Origin: Companilactobacillus bobalius
GTDB lineage: Bacteria > Bacillota > Bacilli > Lactobacillales > Lactobacillaceae
Direction: 5' to 3'
Length of the DNA: 64,000 bases
Assembly: GCF_009764355.1 (NCBI RefSeq)
Contig: NZ_LNUA01000060.1
Coordinates: 62,001-126,000 of the forward strand
Part shown: piece by piece, positions 1 through 8,926 of the stretch
Position numbering within the stretch: the first letter of the stretch is position 1
Layout of the letters: the number at the start of each line of letters is the position of its first letter
Program-made: the position numbers and the translations under genes
Notes under the pieces: generated by a model
What the model was told of the DNA's origin: nothing
The model's database searches: none
The model's input: the letters and a program-made list of their open reading frames with translations, nothing else

Positions 1-50
1 TATACTTTTTCTGACGACTTACAACATTACAAAAAATTTACTGTGATTGG

Positions 51-79
51 TTGAAACGTCAAATGAGTTAACGTATATT
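51..79 (+). promoter_or_regulatory. Putative sigma-A promoter of yidC
   Basis: A -35 TTGAAA at 51-56, a 17-bp spacer and a -10 TATATT at 74-79 lie 34 bp ahead of the yidC start. This is close to the vegetative consensus. It is prediction only; genes upstream of the window may also read into yidC. Confidence 0.5.
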
Positions 80-112
80 ACAGTATATACGACTAAAAGG
101 GTGGTTTATTAA

Positions 113-1099
113 TTGAATAAAAAATACGTCAAATATCTATCAGTACTTTCGTTAGTTTTAGTACTGACACTAGTTTTGACGGGGTGTGCTCAGCAAACAG
201 CTGCGAACCTGCACGCTCCTACTAGTGGGCCCTACGGAATTGTTTACAAATGGATTGGAACTCCATTCCAAAAGTTAATCCTAAAGACGGCTCAAACTAT
301 TGGTGGTAAGAATGCCTATGCATGGGGTATCGTTATTATTTCCTTTATCGTTCGTCTAGTGTTGGTTCCTTTATCATTGAATCAACAATATAAGTCAACA
401 ACTCAACAGGAAAAAATGCGTGCCGTTCAACCTCAATTGAAGATGGTACAAGCTGCACAAAAGAAAGCTAAAGATCCAGCTGCACAACAAAAAATTAGTG
501 CTTTAATGATGGATGTTTATAAACAAAATAATCTTAGTTTGACCGGTGGTATGGGTTGTTTGCCACTATTGCTTCAAATGCCTATCTTAATGGGTATTTA
601 TCAAGCTGTGCAATATTCTAAGGAAATTGCTTCAGCTACCTTCTTAAATATTCCACTTGGTAAACCAAGTATTGTCATTGCCATTATTGCTACATTGTTC
701 TACGTTATCCAAAGTTGGATGTCATTACAAATTGTTCCACCAGAACAAAGAAAACAAATGCAAACAATGATGATGGTCAGTCCATTGATGACTTTCTTTT
801 TCTCAATCTTCTTATCTGCTGCACTTGCTCTTTACTTCTTGGTCGGTGGTGTCGTTATTGTTATTCAACAATTGATTACTAACTACATCGTAACCCCAAG
901 AATTAGAAAACAAACTGATGCTGATTTAGCCAAGCATCCAGTTAAAGTTGTGGTTACTCAAGAAATGCTTGATAGTATCTTAAACGGTGGAGCTGCTCCT
1001 AGTTCCCCTGCAGGTGGTGCTCAACAGGCTGAAGAAAAAGAATTACACAAAAACATCCGTGAATTAAATAAGGGTAAACAAAATCGTAATAAGAAATAG
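113..1099 (+). CDS. yidC: Membrane protein insertase YidC/OxaA (lipoprotein type)
   Basis: Sec-dependent and Sec-independent insertion of proteins into the cytoplasmic membrane. The 328-aa product begins with a lipoprotein signal peptide (LTGC lipobox, Cys25), as in Gram-positive YidC proteins. The conserved insertase domain spans about residues 60-265 with five predicted membrane segments. The groove arginine expected in the first of these is Arg81 (context FIVRLVL). The C-terminus is a Lys/Arg-rich tail that probably contacts ribosomes. The start is TTG at 113, preceded by the SD AAAGGGTGG. A perfect 15-bp hairpin with a T-run follows directly, so the gene ends its transcript. It is not beside rnpA/rpmH here, so it may be the second (YidC2-type) paralogue; that is inference. 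Confidence 0.93.
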   Translation: MNKKYVKYLSVLSLVLVLTLVLTGCAQQTAANLHAPTSGPYGIVYKWIGTPFQKLILKTAQTIGGKNAYAWGIVIISFIVRLVLVPLSLNQQYKSTTQQEKMRAVQPQLKMVQAAQKKAKDPAAQQKISALMMDVYKQNNLSLTGGMGCLPLLLQMPILMGIYQAVQYSKEIASATFLNIPLGKPSIVIAIIATLFYVIQSWMSLQIVPPEQRKQMQTMMMVSPLMTFFFSIFLSAALALYFLVGGVVIVIQQLITNYIVTPRIRKQTDADLAKHPVKVVVTQEMLDSILNGGAAPSSPAGGAQQAEEKELHKNIRELNKGKQNRNKK

Positions 1100-1106
1100 A
1101 CAAAAA

Positions 1107-1148
1107 AGAGGTTGTAAATTCTAAATGAATTTACAACCTCTTTTTTTA
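1107..1148. terminator. Bidirectional terminator between yidC and lipoprotein gene
   Basis: Perfect 15-bp inverted repeat (1107-1121 with 1127-1141) with a 5-nt loop. It is flanked by a T-run on the plus strand and an A-run (1102-1107) that gives T's on the minus strand. It sits between two convergent genes and can serve both. Confidence 0.9.
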
Positions 1149-1150
1149 CT

Positions 1151-2086
1151 CTATAGATTTGGCTTAGCATGCATTACTGTTCCATTTGGATAAACTGTCC
1201 AATCATCACCAGATGATCCATCGTTATCGCTTGAATGAATCCAATAAACAGATTGACCATTGCTATCAGTATAAGTCTTTGCTGTACCGCCGTTTTGATC
1301 AACGACTACGGCATATTTCTTATCAGAATTACCATCGTGACTTTTAACCATATTCATTGCCTGATCAGAACTAACAGTTCCAACTGATGAAGAGTCATCA
1401 TTACTGTCAGTTTTATTATCAGTACTATTGCTACTATCAGTATTTGTATTTGTTGAATCATTAGCATTCGTATTCGTAGTATTAGTATCGGTATCAGTAC
1501 TGTTCTTCTTAGAATCTTCAGTTTCAGAACTAGTTGATTTCGTTACTCGGTTAGCTGCCTTAGCCGCTTTATTAGCCTGTTTATATGAATTTTCCAAACT
1601 ACTATTAGTTAAATTAGATGAACGGGAACTTAACTTGGCTGTCTCACTATAAGCTAATTCATTATCTGAATTTTTATAAACAAACAAACCAACTGTCTGA
1701 AATTCACTCAATTCAACATCTTCAAATAAATTCTTTACAGTCTTAGTACTGTTAGAATCAATAGTGCTATCACCATCTTTGTCAGCTCTTACTTTATCGC
1801 TTTTCGTATGCATCAGGATAAAATCAGAATTGATAAAGCTTATATTCTTATTAGTACGATTAATAATTTTTAAATCCACTGATACTGGATCTTGACTACT
1901 TCTAGTAAATAAAAATGTTAATTCATTTCTCTCTGATTGAGATAAGCTTGTGTAGTCTACTGTCTTTTCTGTAGTTTCCGTGGCCTTGACGTCAGAAGTT
2001 GATTTATCTGCGTCAGCCTTATTCGCACAACCGGCACTAATTAGTAGTAAACACATCACGCCAATTAACAGTGCTTTCTTACTCAA
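1151..2086 (-). CDS. Ser/Thr/Asn-rich surface lipoprotein of unknown function
   Basis: Product of 311 aa with a type II signal peptide (lipobox SAGC, Cys19), so it is lipid-anchored outside the membrane. Residues about 45-155 form a globular, beta-rich part reminiscent of DUF4352/immunoglobulin-like extracytoplasmic domains. Residues about 165-235 are a low-complexity Ser/Thr/Asn/Asp linker, typical of a cell-wall-spanning spacer. The last ~75 residues form a second small domain rich in Tyr, Trp and Asp. No catalytic motif is recognisable. The start is TTG at 2086 with the strong SD GGGAGGAAGAT. It is transcribed alone, convergent with yidC. Function unknown. Confidence 0.82.
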   Translation of the reverse strand: MSKKALLIGVMCLLLISAGCANKADADKSTSDVKATETTEKTVDYTSLSQSERNELTFLFTRSSQDPVSVDLKIINRTNKNISFINSDFILMHTKSDKVRADKDGDSTIDSNSTKTVKNLFEDVELSEFQTVGLFVYKNSDNELAYSETAKLSSRSSNLTNSSLENSYKQANKAAKAANRVTKSTSSETEDSKKNSTDTDTNTTNTNANDSTNTNTDSSNSTDNKTDSNDDSSSVGTVSSDQAMNMVKSHDGNSDKKYAVVVDQNGGTAKTYTDSNGQSVYWIHSSDNDGSSGDDWTVYPNGTVMHAKPNL

Positions 2087-2161
2087 AATATCTTCCTCCC
2101 CTTGGATGGTATCTTAATAATATACTTTTAGATCAAACTTGGGAAATAACCTGCAAAATGA

Positions 2162-2207
2162 AAACAGACATTTACTAAAGATTGTATTCTCTAGTAAATG
2201 TCTGTTT
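2162..2207 (-). terminator. Terminator of the two-component operon
   Basis: A 16-bp perfect inverted repeat (2162-2177 with 2192-2207) lies 9 bp past the histidine kinase stop codon. On the minus strand it is followed by a T-rich stretch. Confidence 0.82.
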
Positions 2208-2215
2208 ATTTATAA

Positions 2216-3295
2216 TTACTCACCTTTAGATGTTTCATCTTCAGCAGGAGCTTCTTGAATAAGTGGCAATTCAATCTTGAAAACTGTTCCTGAACCGACA
2301 ACACTTTCTACTTCCAAACTACCATGATAGATTTCAATCAATCTCTTGGCGATAGAAAGCCCTAATCCGTTCCCTCCACGTTTTCTAGAGCGAGCCTTGT
2401 CAACTCTATAGAATCTGTTAAAAATACGTTTAAGGTCTTTTTTTGCGATTCCTAAGCCATAATCTTGAACCACAACTTCTAGCAAAGCTGAGTTAGTTGA
2501 AGCTGCAAAATTTATTTCCTTCCGATCAGCGGAATATTTGAAAGCATTATCCAGTAAAATAACCAACACTTGCTCCAAATGATTACGATAAATTTTAACC
2601 TTGCTACCCTCACGAATATCGTCGTCAAAATTAATAACAAAATCGGGATGCAACATTTTAAAATCATTATAAACTTGGGTAAACAATGGTTTAACTTCTG
2701 TCGTTTGTTCCAAATAGGCACTATCGATTTGTTCAACTCTAGTTAAATCAAGCATCTCTTGAATTAAGGACTGCATACGTTTCAATTCCTGCAATGAAGA
2801 ATTAATTGAGTCATTCAAAACTTGAGGATCATCTTTTCCCCAACGTTGCAACATACTCAAATGTCCCTCCAAAACAGCCACTGGTGTTCTCAATTCATGC
2901 GAAACATCTTCCACAAATTCCTTTTGTTGATTCGTGTAAGCTTGCATTCGATCTAACATCTTATTGATATTAACTGTTAAATCGTAAACTTCATCATTTC
3001 TTTTACGTAGCTTAATTCTGGAATCAGAATCAGGTTTTTTGTTTAAATCATCAATCGTTTTATTGATTCGCTTCAAGTCGTTCAAAACCATAGTTACTGC
3101 AAAATAGCTCAAAAGAACTCCAATAACGAAAACAACAATACCACCGATCAACAATTTATTTGTAAAAGAATGAATCTCATTTACAGATGCAACATTTTGG
3201 ACAGTTCGCATAGCTAAGACACCTACAAAAATGTAGGCCATTAAAATAACTATCGAAATCAATGCTGTCCACTTGAATCTAATGGAAATCCTCAT
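2216..3295 (-). CDS. arlS: Sensor histidine kinase, ArlS-like
   Basis: Membrane sensor kinase of 359 aa that phosphorylates the adjacent response regulator. Two membrane helices (about 10-30 and 47-69) flank only ~17 extracytoplasmic residues. A HAMP region (about 70-122), HisKA with phospho-acceptor His133 in VSHELRTP, and a HATPase domain follow; its N box (DNAFKYS), DYGLGI and GNGLGLSIAKRL motifs are all present. The kinase core resembles ArlS of staphylococci and related LAB kinases, but the very short outer loop argues for intramembrane or accessory-protein sensing rather than a ligand-binding domain. It overlaps the regulator by 4 bp (translational coupling). The ArlS name is by similarity only. 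Confidence 0.85.
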   Translation of the reverse strand: MRISIRFKWTALISIVILMAYIFVGVLAMRTVQNVASVNEIHSFTNKLLIGGIVVFVIGVLLSYFAVTMVLNDLKRINKTIDDLNKKPDSDSRIKLRKRNDEVYDLTVNINKMLDRMQAYTNQQKEFVEDVSHELRTPVAVLEGHLSMLQRWGKDDPQVLNDSINSSLQELKRMQSLIQEMLDLTRVEQIDSAYLEQTTEVKPLFTQVYNDFKMLHPDFVINFDDDIREGSKVKIYRNHLEQVLVILLDNAFKYSADRKEINFAASTNSALLEVVVQDYGLGIAKKDLKRIFNRFYRVDKARSRKRGGNGLGLSIAKRLIEIYHGSLEVESVVGSGTVFKIELPLIQEAPAEDETSKGE

Positions 3296-3978
3296 CGTCT
3301 CATCACGTATCCTTTACCACGAACGGTTGAAATATAACTTGGTGCACCTGAACGATCGATTTTATTACGTAGATACTTAATATAAACATCCACAACGTTA
3401 GTCTCAGTTGAAGAACCAGTTCCCCATACGCGCTCTAATAAGTCATCACGGCTCAAAACAGTTCCAACGTTTTCCATCAAAACACTCAACAAATCATATT
3501 CACGACGTGTTAAATCAATAACTTCACCATTACGCTTCAAAGTTTGTGTTGTCTTATCAATTACCAAATTCTTATACTTAAGAACTTGATCATTATTTCT
3601 AGTTACATCGATATCTAAATCGATACGTCTTAACAAAGCACGAATTCTTGCAAGTAATTCTTCAATAGCAAAAGGCTTAACGATATAATCATCGGCACCA
3701 TGATCTAATCCTGATACACGATCAATAATTGAGTCTCTTGCTGTCATCATAATAATTGGTGTGTTCTTTTCTTGGCGAACACGACGACAAACTTCAATAC
3801 CATTTAATTCAGGCAACATTAGATCTAGTAAGATCAAATCCCAGTCTTCAGACAATGCTGCTTCAAGGCCAGTTCTACCGTCACGTTCAACAGTTACTTC
3901 ATAGTTTTCATGTTGAAGTTCGAGTTGAACAAATTTTGCCATGTTCTCTTCGTCTTCAATAACAAGTATTTTAGCCAT
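3292..3978 (-). CDS. arlR: OmpR-family response regulator, ArlR-like
   Basis: Response regulator of 228 aa. The receiver domain (1-~118) has the acidic pocket EDEEN near the N-terminus, phospho-acceptor Asp52 (LLDLMLP) and Lys101 (IVKPF). The C-terminal winged helix (about 130-228) contains RREYDLL and ends in GKGYVMRR, typical of the OmpR/PhoB class. It is the first gene of the operon with the kinase. Upstream lie a TATAAT box and a TGCCA/TGGCA dyad. Targets cannot be read from this window; the related ArlRS controls surface proteins and cell-envelope functions. Confidence 0.9.
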   Translation of the reverse strand: MAKILVIEDEENMAKFVQLELQHENYEVTVERDGRTGLEAALSEDWDLILLDLMLPELNGIEVCRRVRQEKNTPIIMMTARDSIIDRVSGLDHGADDYIVKPFAIEELLARIRALLRRIDLDIDVTRNNDQVLKYKNLVIDKTTQTLKRNGEVIDLTRREYDLLSVLMENVGTVLSRDDLLERVWGTGSSTETNVVDVYIKYLRNKIDRSGAPSYISTVRGKGYVMRR

Positions 3979-4014
3979 ATATTTCTCCCATACATAAATA
4001 TTAAATTGTCTTTA

Positions 4015-4057
4015 ATTATAGCTTAATCATTAATTTGAATATGCCAGATTCTTGGCA
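4015..4057 (-). promoter_or_regulatory. Putative arlRS promoter with dyad
   Basis: A perfect -10 TATAAT (plus 4015-4020) lies 37 bp upstream of arlR. The -35 position is poor. Just upstream is the dyad TGCCA-N6-TGGCA (plus 4042-4057), where an activator could sit. The remaining intergenic sequence to 4206 is AT-rich and shows no other clear element. Confidence 0.45.
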
Positions 4058-4206
4058 ATGCACTAATGATTTTAACATATAGCAAAAATTAAAAGAAGAC
4101 AAGCTTTTATTTTTATTTTTTTAGAAAAATAAAAAAGAGACAATAATTAGCCTCAATTTTAATAATTTAATTTACTAATCATAGAAATATAAATAATGAG
4201 AACAGG

Positions 4207-5517
4207 TTAAGATTGTGGATTTATTAAATGAGATTCCAACTTTCCCATTTCCTCCGATAAGTACTGACGATCAAGTATTTTTACAAAAGGATAATAAATA
4301 ATCATTCCTAAAATAATTTCAAATAATTGTAATACTGATCCTCGCCAACTACCAGTCGTTAACCAACCAGAAATCAAAGGTGGCGTTGTCCACGGCAACA
4401 TGACCCCATTAGTATATGGCACCAAATGCAATGAAAAGCAGAAACTAGAAATTAATACATTGGTAACTGGAGTTATAACGAAGGGAATCATTATTACTGG
4501 GTTCAACACTACCGGTAATCCATAAATAAATGGTTCCCCAATTCCAAACATGCTTGGTATGACAGTTAACCTGCTCAAACCTTTAATTCTCTTTGATTTA
4601 CCAACGATCAGCATTATCAAAATCAATGACAAAATACTGCCTCCGCCACCATATGTAGAAAAATCTTCAATAAATTGCTCTGTATAGATGTGTGGCAAGG
4701 GATGTCCACTTTGAAAAGCCTTTAAGTTATCCTGTGTTAGCACAAAGAAAATTGGTGACCAAACACTGTTCACAACTGATGGACCATTGATACCCAAACA
4801 CCACAAAATAGATGCTAAGAAAATATATAACAAAACTGAAAAAATAGAATTTCCAACATTTTTAAGTGGTAATTGTAATAGTGAATAAAAGAAATTATAA
4901 GCCGTTCCTAATTTAGTCAAACTAAAAATAATTCGTATAAGAAAGAAAAACAGAATTACAAAGCCACTTGGTAACAGTGCTTCAAATGATTGATTAACCA
5001 TATCCGGAACACCTTGTGGCATTTTAATAGTCCAATTACGATTTTGAGCAAATCTAAATAATTCCACGCTAATGAGGGCGGTAAACATTCCTAAGAAGAT
5101 ACCGTTTGGGCCTAAATAAAGTGTTCTAACAGCACTAATTGAACTAGTAGCGCTAACTCTAACCGTCATTGGTGTCAAAATTAGAAAGGACACTAAACTA
5201 ACCATACTTGCATGGATCGGAATCAAATTGCGGTTTTTACCATAAGCATATGATATTCCTAAACATGACAATAGTCCGGTAAAGTTAAAAACTGAACCGG
5301 TCGCAGCATCAAACCAGTTGGTCCATTGTGATCCAAATATTTTAATCCAAAAATCAGTCCATCCCGGTATTGGAAAGTTTCCAAATAATAAGAATAAAGA
5401 CGTAATTAAGATTAATGGCGTTACAATCAAAAAACCATCCCGCAACGATTTCAAAACAACATTATTTGATAATTTATCAGCTAAAGGTAATAGCTTAGCT
5501 TCTATTCTTTTTGGCAC
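4207..5517 (-). CDS. PTS sugar transporter subunit IIC, lactose/cellobiose family
   Basis: Membrane permease subunit of a phosphotransferase system, 436 aa, about ten hydrophobic segments. The opening SLRDGFLIVTPLILITSLF and the GEPFIYGLPVVLNP segment near residue 320 are characteristic of CelB-type EIIC proteins for beta-glucosides, cellobiose or chitobiose. The start is GTG at 5517 with SD GGGGAGAGG. A good promoter lies just upstream and no IIA, IIB or phospho-beta-glucosidase gene adjoins it. It must therefore share IIA/IIB components encoded elsewhere, a common arrangement in lactobacilli. Substrate is inferred from family only. Confidence 0.9.
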   Translation of the reverse strand: MPKRIEAKLLPLADKLSNNVVLKSLRDGFLIVTPLILITSLFLLFGNFPIPGWTDFWIKIFGSQWTNWFDAATGSVFNFTGLLSCLGISYAYGKNRNLIPIHASMVSLVSFLILTPMTVRVSATSSISAVRTLYLGPNGIFLGMFTALISVELFRFAQNRNWTIKMPQGVPDMVNQSFEALLPSGFVILFFFLIRIIFSLTKLGTAYNFFYSLLQLPLKNVGNSIFSVLLYIFLASILWCLGINGPSVVNSVWSPIFFVLTQDNLKAFQSGHPLPHIYTEQFIEDFSTYGGGGSILSLILIMLIVGKSKRIKGLSRLTVIPSMFGIGEPFIYGLPVVLNPVIMIPFVITPVTNVLISSFCFSLHLVPYTNGVMLPWTTPPLISGWLTTGSWRGSVLQLFEIILGMIIYYPFVKILDRQYLSEEMGKLESHLINPQS

Positions 5518-5552
5518 AAAATCCTCTCCCCTTTAAAAATCCCCATTTTCAA

Positions 5553-5581
5553 AGTATAAGAAAGTATTTAAACTCTAGCAA
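5553..5581 (-). promoter_or_regulatory. Promoter of the PTS IIC gene
   Basis: On the minus strand: TTGCTA (plus 5576-5581), 17-bp spacer, TATACT (plus 5553-5558), 36 bp ahead of the GTG start. No cre box was seen overlapping it. Confidence 0.6.
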
Positions 5582-5600
5582 GTTCAGTTTTTTTAAATAA

Positions 5601-5650
5601 AAAAGCCCTAGACAATTAATCGTTATTTACACAACGAATTATGTCTAAGG
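5601..5650 (-). terminator. Terminator of gnd
   Basis: Imperfect 18-19-bp stem (AACGATTAATTGTCTAGGG arm on the minus strand) followed by CTTTTTTA. It is located 21 bp past the gnd stop codon. Confidence 0.8.
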
Positions 5651-5670
5651 ACATTTTTATATTAATTTAA

Positions 5671-7095
5671 TTATTGTTCTTCATACCATGTGTAGTGGAA
5701 TACGCCTGGCTTGTCATTTCTCTCATAAGTATGAGCACCGAAGTAATCTCTTTGAGCTTGGATCAAGTTTGCAGGAAGAACTTCTGAACGATATTGATCG
5801 TAGTATGAAATTGCGGCCATGAAACCTGAAACAGGAATTCCTGCTTGAACAGCAAAGCTTACAACGTCACGAACATCTGATTGATATTCTTCAACGATAC
5901 CCTTGAAGTAATCGTCCAACAATAAGTTATCAAGTTTTGGTTCTTTATCGTAAGCATCAGTAATCTTTTGTAGGAATTGTGCACGAATGATACAACCAGC
6001 ACGCCAGATTTGAGCAATCTTACCATATTGTAGATCCCATTCATAGTGATCTGAAGCAGCCTTCATTTGAGCAAATCCTTGAGCATAACTGATCAACTTA
6101 CTGAAGTACAAAGCCTTACGGATCTTTTCAACTAATTCGTCCATATCTTTAACAATTGGCTTTGTAGCAGGTGCGGGAAGAACCTTACTTGCCTTAACAC
6201 GTTCATCTTTGTAAGCAGAAACGTAACGTGAGTAAACTGATTCAGTAATCAATGATTGTGGAACACCTAATTCTAGAGCACTTTGTGAACTCCACTTACC
6301 AGTACCTTTGTTACCAGCTTTATCCATGATCTTGTTGACAATGTAGTCATCTGAGCCTTCATCATCTTTTCTAGTCAAGATTTGTGATGTGATATCGATC
6401 AAGTAACTTGAAAGTTCACCCTTGTTCCAGTCTTGGAAGACTTCGGCAATCTTATTAACATCATTGTTAAATAAGTGCTTCAACAAGTTGTAACTTTCTG
6501 AGATCAATTCCATATCACCATATTCGATACCATTATGAACCATCTTTACATAGTGACCAGCACCATTAGGTCCGATGTATGTAACACAAGGAGCACCATC
6601 TTCGTCAGCTTTAGCTGAAATTTGTTCCAAAATAGGAGCAACTAAATCATAAGCTTCTTTTTGGCCACCGGGCATCAATGAAGGTCCTTGAAGAGCACCC
6701 AATTCACCACCGGAAACACCCATTCCGATAAAGTTGATTCCTGATTTATCCAAAAGTTCATTACGTTTCATAGTATCTTCGAAGAATGTATTACCACCAT
6801 CGATCAATACATCACCCTTATCTAGTAAAGGCAATAATTGATTGATAACAGCATCAGTACCAGCACCAGCCTTAACCATCATCAAAATACGACGTGGTTT
6901 TTCTAGTGAGTTTACAAAATCCTCGATTGTATAACTTGGTACCAATTTCTTTTCAGGATGTTCCTCAACAACTGCTTTTGTCTTTGAACCAGTACGGTTG
7001 TAGATAGCAACTTCATATCCACGGCTCTCAATGTTAAGGGCAAGATTCTTACCCATAACAGCCATACCAATAACACCAATTTGTGGTTTTGCCAT
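5671..7095 (-). CDS. gnd: 6-phosphogluconate dehydrogenase, decarboxylating
   Basis: Converts 6-phosphogluconate to ribulose 5-phosphate, CO2 and reduced NADP in the oxidative pentose phosphate/phosphoketolase route. The 474-aa length is standard. Seen: N-terminal Rossmann motif [19 protein letters not shown]-selective YNRTGSKT, the substrate signature [19 protein letters not shown] (about 128-146), and the C-terminal helical domain ending in HYTWYEE. Single-gene transcription unit: its own terminator follows and the upstream neighbour ends in a terminator too. ATG start with SD GGAGGTAA. Very secure assignment. Confidence 0.97.
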   Translation of the reverse strand: MAKPQIGVIGMAVMGKNLALNIESRGYEVAIYNRTGSKTKAVVEEHPEKKLVPSYTIEDFVNSLEKPRRILMMVKAGAGTDAVINQLLPLLDKGDVLIDGGNTFFEDTMKRNELLDKSGINFIGMGVSGGELGALQGPSLMPGGQKEAYDLVAPILEQISAKADEDGAPCVTYIGPNGAGHYVKMVHNGIEYGDMELISESYNLLKHLFNNDVNKIAEVFQDWNKGELSSYLIDITSQILTRKDDEGSDDYIVNKIMDKAGNKGTGKWSSQSALELGVPQSLITESVYSRYVSAYKDERVKASKVLPAPATKPIVKDMDELVEKIRKALYFSKLISYAQGFAQMKAASDHYEWDLQYGKIAQIWRAGCIIRAQFLQKITDAYDKEPKLDNLLLDDYFKGIVEEYQSDVRDVVSFAVQAGIPVSGFMAAISYYDQYRSEVLPANLIQAQRDYFGAHTYERNDKPGVFHYTWYEEQ

Positions 7096-7245
7096 TATAA
7101 TAATTACCTCCGATTTTTGTTAACACATATTAATCTTAACAAAAAAACAAAAAAGGAGTATATAAAAGAACTTTTTTAGCGATTTTTTTGTAAAAAAACG
7201 TAATCAGATTTATATATGTTATTTTCAATTCCTAATAAAAGCAAA

Positions 7246-7272
7246 TAAAAAAGAGCAGTAACAATACTACTC
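7246..7272 (-). terminator. Terminator of the yqe/yceD cluster
   Basis: Stem GAGTAGT/ACTGCTC on the minus strand with a short loop, followed by TTTTTTA. The hairpin includes the stop codon of the DUF177 gene. Confidence 0.75.
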
Positions 7273-7818
7273 CTTCGTGTCATCATTAAATAAATTCTTT
7301 AATTTAGCGAATTCAGGGTTAACGTGTTCTTCTTCATGTTGTTTCTTATACTCTTCTTCAGAAATAACATTCCAATTTTTACCTGATGGCATAACATCCT
7401 CTTCTTCTTCCTTCTTAGTTAAAATCTTTGAAGGAATACTCAACAAGATATTATCTACGATTGACTCGTAAACGTTAATGGTAGGATTATCATCATCAAT
7501 AGGAATAACGACATTGTAATCTTCCAATTCCTCTTCATCTACATCATCAATGTTGTAAGCTTCGTTAATTCGGATATTCACTGGTAAGTCTACTGGTAAT
7601 AGACTTCTAGTTGAAGGAACCTTTAACGTTGTCTCCACTTTAATATCTGAAATAACTAGACCGTGGTCATTAAATAACTGACCCTCAACTTCTACGGGAG
7701 AAATTTCTAACACATCCTCTGAACGTGTTTGCATCTCCTTAGTTAAATCAAGTGTTTCTTTAAATGTAAAAGGTTTGTCCTTATAGCGACGAACTTCTTG
7801 CACATCCCAATTTAGCAT
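7267..7818 (-). CDS. yceD: YceD/DUF177 family protein
   Basis: A 183-aa acidic cytosolic protein with the DUF177 layout: beta-rich N-terminal half, then the C-terminal acidic region. In other bacteria this family lies next to rpmF and is linked to 23S rRNA or ribosome maturation. Here it is the last gene of the ribosome-maturation cluster, overlapping the TmcAL gene stop by 1 bp, and no rpmF follows before gnd. A Cys-containing motif found in some family members is absent. Cellular role remains inferred from family and context. Confidence 0.88.
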   Translation of the reverse strand: MLNWDVQEVRRYKDKPFTFKETLDLTKEMQTRSEDVLEISPVEVEGQLFNDHGLVISDIKVETTLKVPSTRSLLPVDLPVNIRINEAYNIDDVDEEELEDYNVVIPIDDDNPTINVYESIVDNILLSIPSKILTKKEEEEDVMPSGKNWNVISEEEYKKQHEEEHVNPEFAKLKNLFNDDTKE

Positions 7819-8918
7819 TAATTTACCCCTTTCATATAAGGTATTTTTCCAAAATTTTGTTCTTCCTCAGTTATGAGCTGACGGATTTCATCTGCTCGTA
7901 TCTCTAAGTTTAATTGCTTTTGTTCCTTTTTACCAACACGTGTAATCAGATCGACATTGCTCTTTTTTAAGCCTTTTAAATAGTTCCTACCACATTCATT
8001 AAATCCTAATATTCTCAAATAAGGATTATTATAAACATTATTAATTTCCGATTCTTTTACATTTAACAGCGTATACATCATTAGTCGTCTGATTCGAGCC
8101 ATAGTATACCGTTTTGATTTCACACGTTCAACTAATTCTGTGAAATTATGACTCTGCTTTATTTCCTTCTTTAATTTATATTCCAACCCTTCAACCATTT
8201 GATAATTGGAGTGCAACTCCTCTACTGAATGACTGAGAATTTGAAATTTTAAATAAGGAAAATAATCATCCCAGCTCACGATCTTTTGTTCATCAAAAGC
8301 TTTTTCAGTTGCCGATGGAACTAATTCTGTGAATGATAGTTTTTGAGCCCTACGCCGTCTAATCTCCGTTGCACTAAACATACTTGAATCGCGTTGAATC
8401 GTATTGACATGTATTGGATAGCCTTGTTCAATCAATTGAGTTACGTAATTTATACCTAAAAGCTGGTTAGGCAATTTAGCAATATCAATCCCTAAAGTTT
8501 GATAATACTGAGTTAAATTTTCAGCTGAACTCAAATGATAATTCTGTTGAAACTCAGTCCTAGAATGAATTATCTTTTTCGCTAACTCGTCAAAATCTAA
8601 TTTTTGTTCAGTACCAAAAACTAGTTCATTGACTCCTAACAGCTGCAATAATTTCATCGAACCCTGAGCAAAATATTGTGCTGGCTCCACTGCATATGCG
8701 AATGGCAACTCAACAACAAGATCAACACCATTATCGATGGCAATCTGGGCTCGACTCCATTTATCTAAAACAGCAAAATCACCCCGTTGGACGAAATTAC
8801 CAGACATTACGGCAATTAAAACATCGGGGTGATATTCTTGTTTGATTTTATCTATAAATAATTTATGACCATTGTGAAACGGATTAAATTCCGCAACGAA
8901 ACCATAGACTTTTGTCAT
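7818..8918 (-). CDS. tmcAL: tRNA(Met) cytidine acetate ligase TmcAL (YlbM)
   Basis: Forms N4-acetylcytidine at the wobble position of elongator tRNA-Met using acetate and ATP. The nucleotidyltransferase core begins almost at the N-terminus with EFNPFHNGH (HxGH-type ATP motif). FVQRGDFAVLDKWSRAQIA, ELPFAYAVEPAQYFA and SMFSATEIRRR, the family hallmarks, follow. I place the start at ATG 8918 (366 aa) because AGAGGATTCT precedes it. An in-frame start at 8951 would add 11 atypical residues overlapping the upstream gene. It is in line with yqeM and yceD, spaced 8 bp and -1 bp. Confidence 0.93.
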   Translation of the reverse strand: MTKVYGFVAEFNPFHNGHKLFIDKIKQEYHPDVLIAVMSGNFVQRGDFAVLDKWSRAQIAIDNGVDLVVELPFAYAVEPAQYFAQGSMKLLQLLGVNELVFGTEQKLDFDELAKKIIHSRTEFQQNYHLSSAENLTQYYQTLGIDIAKLPNQLLGINYVTQLIEQGYPIHVNTIQRDSSMFSATEIRRRRAQKLSFTELVPSATEKAFDEQKIVSWDDYFPYLKFQILSHSVEELHSNYQMVEGLEYKLKKEIKQSHNFTELVERVKSKRYTMARIRRLMMYTLLNVKESEINNVYNNPYLRILGFNECGRNYLKGLKKSNVDLITRVGKKEQKQLNLEIRADEIRQLITEEEQNFGKIPYMKGVN

Positions 8919-8926
8919 AGAATCCT

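Noticed and set aside
1428..1652. Plus-strand open frame antisense to the Ser-rich lipoprotein
   Set aside because: It is a mirror of the low-complexity coding repeats, with no SD or promoter.
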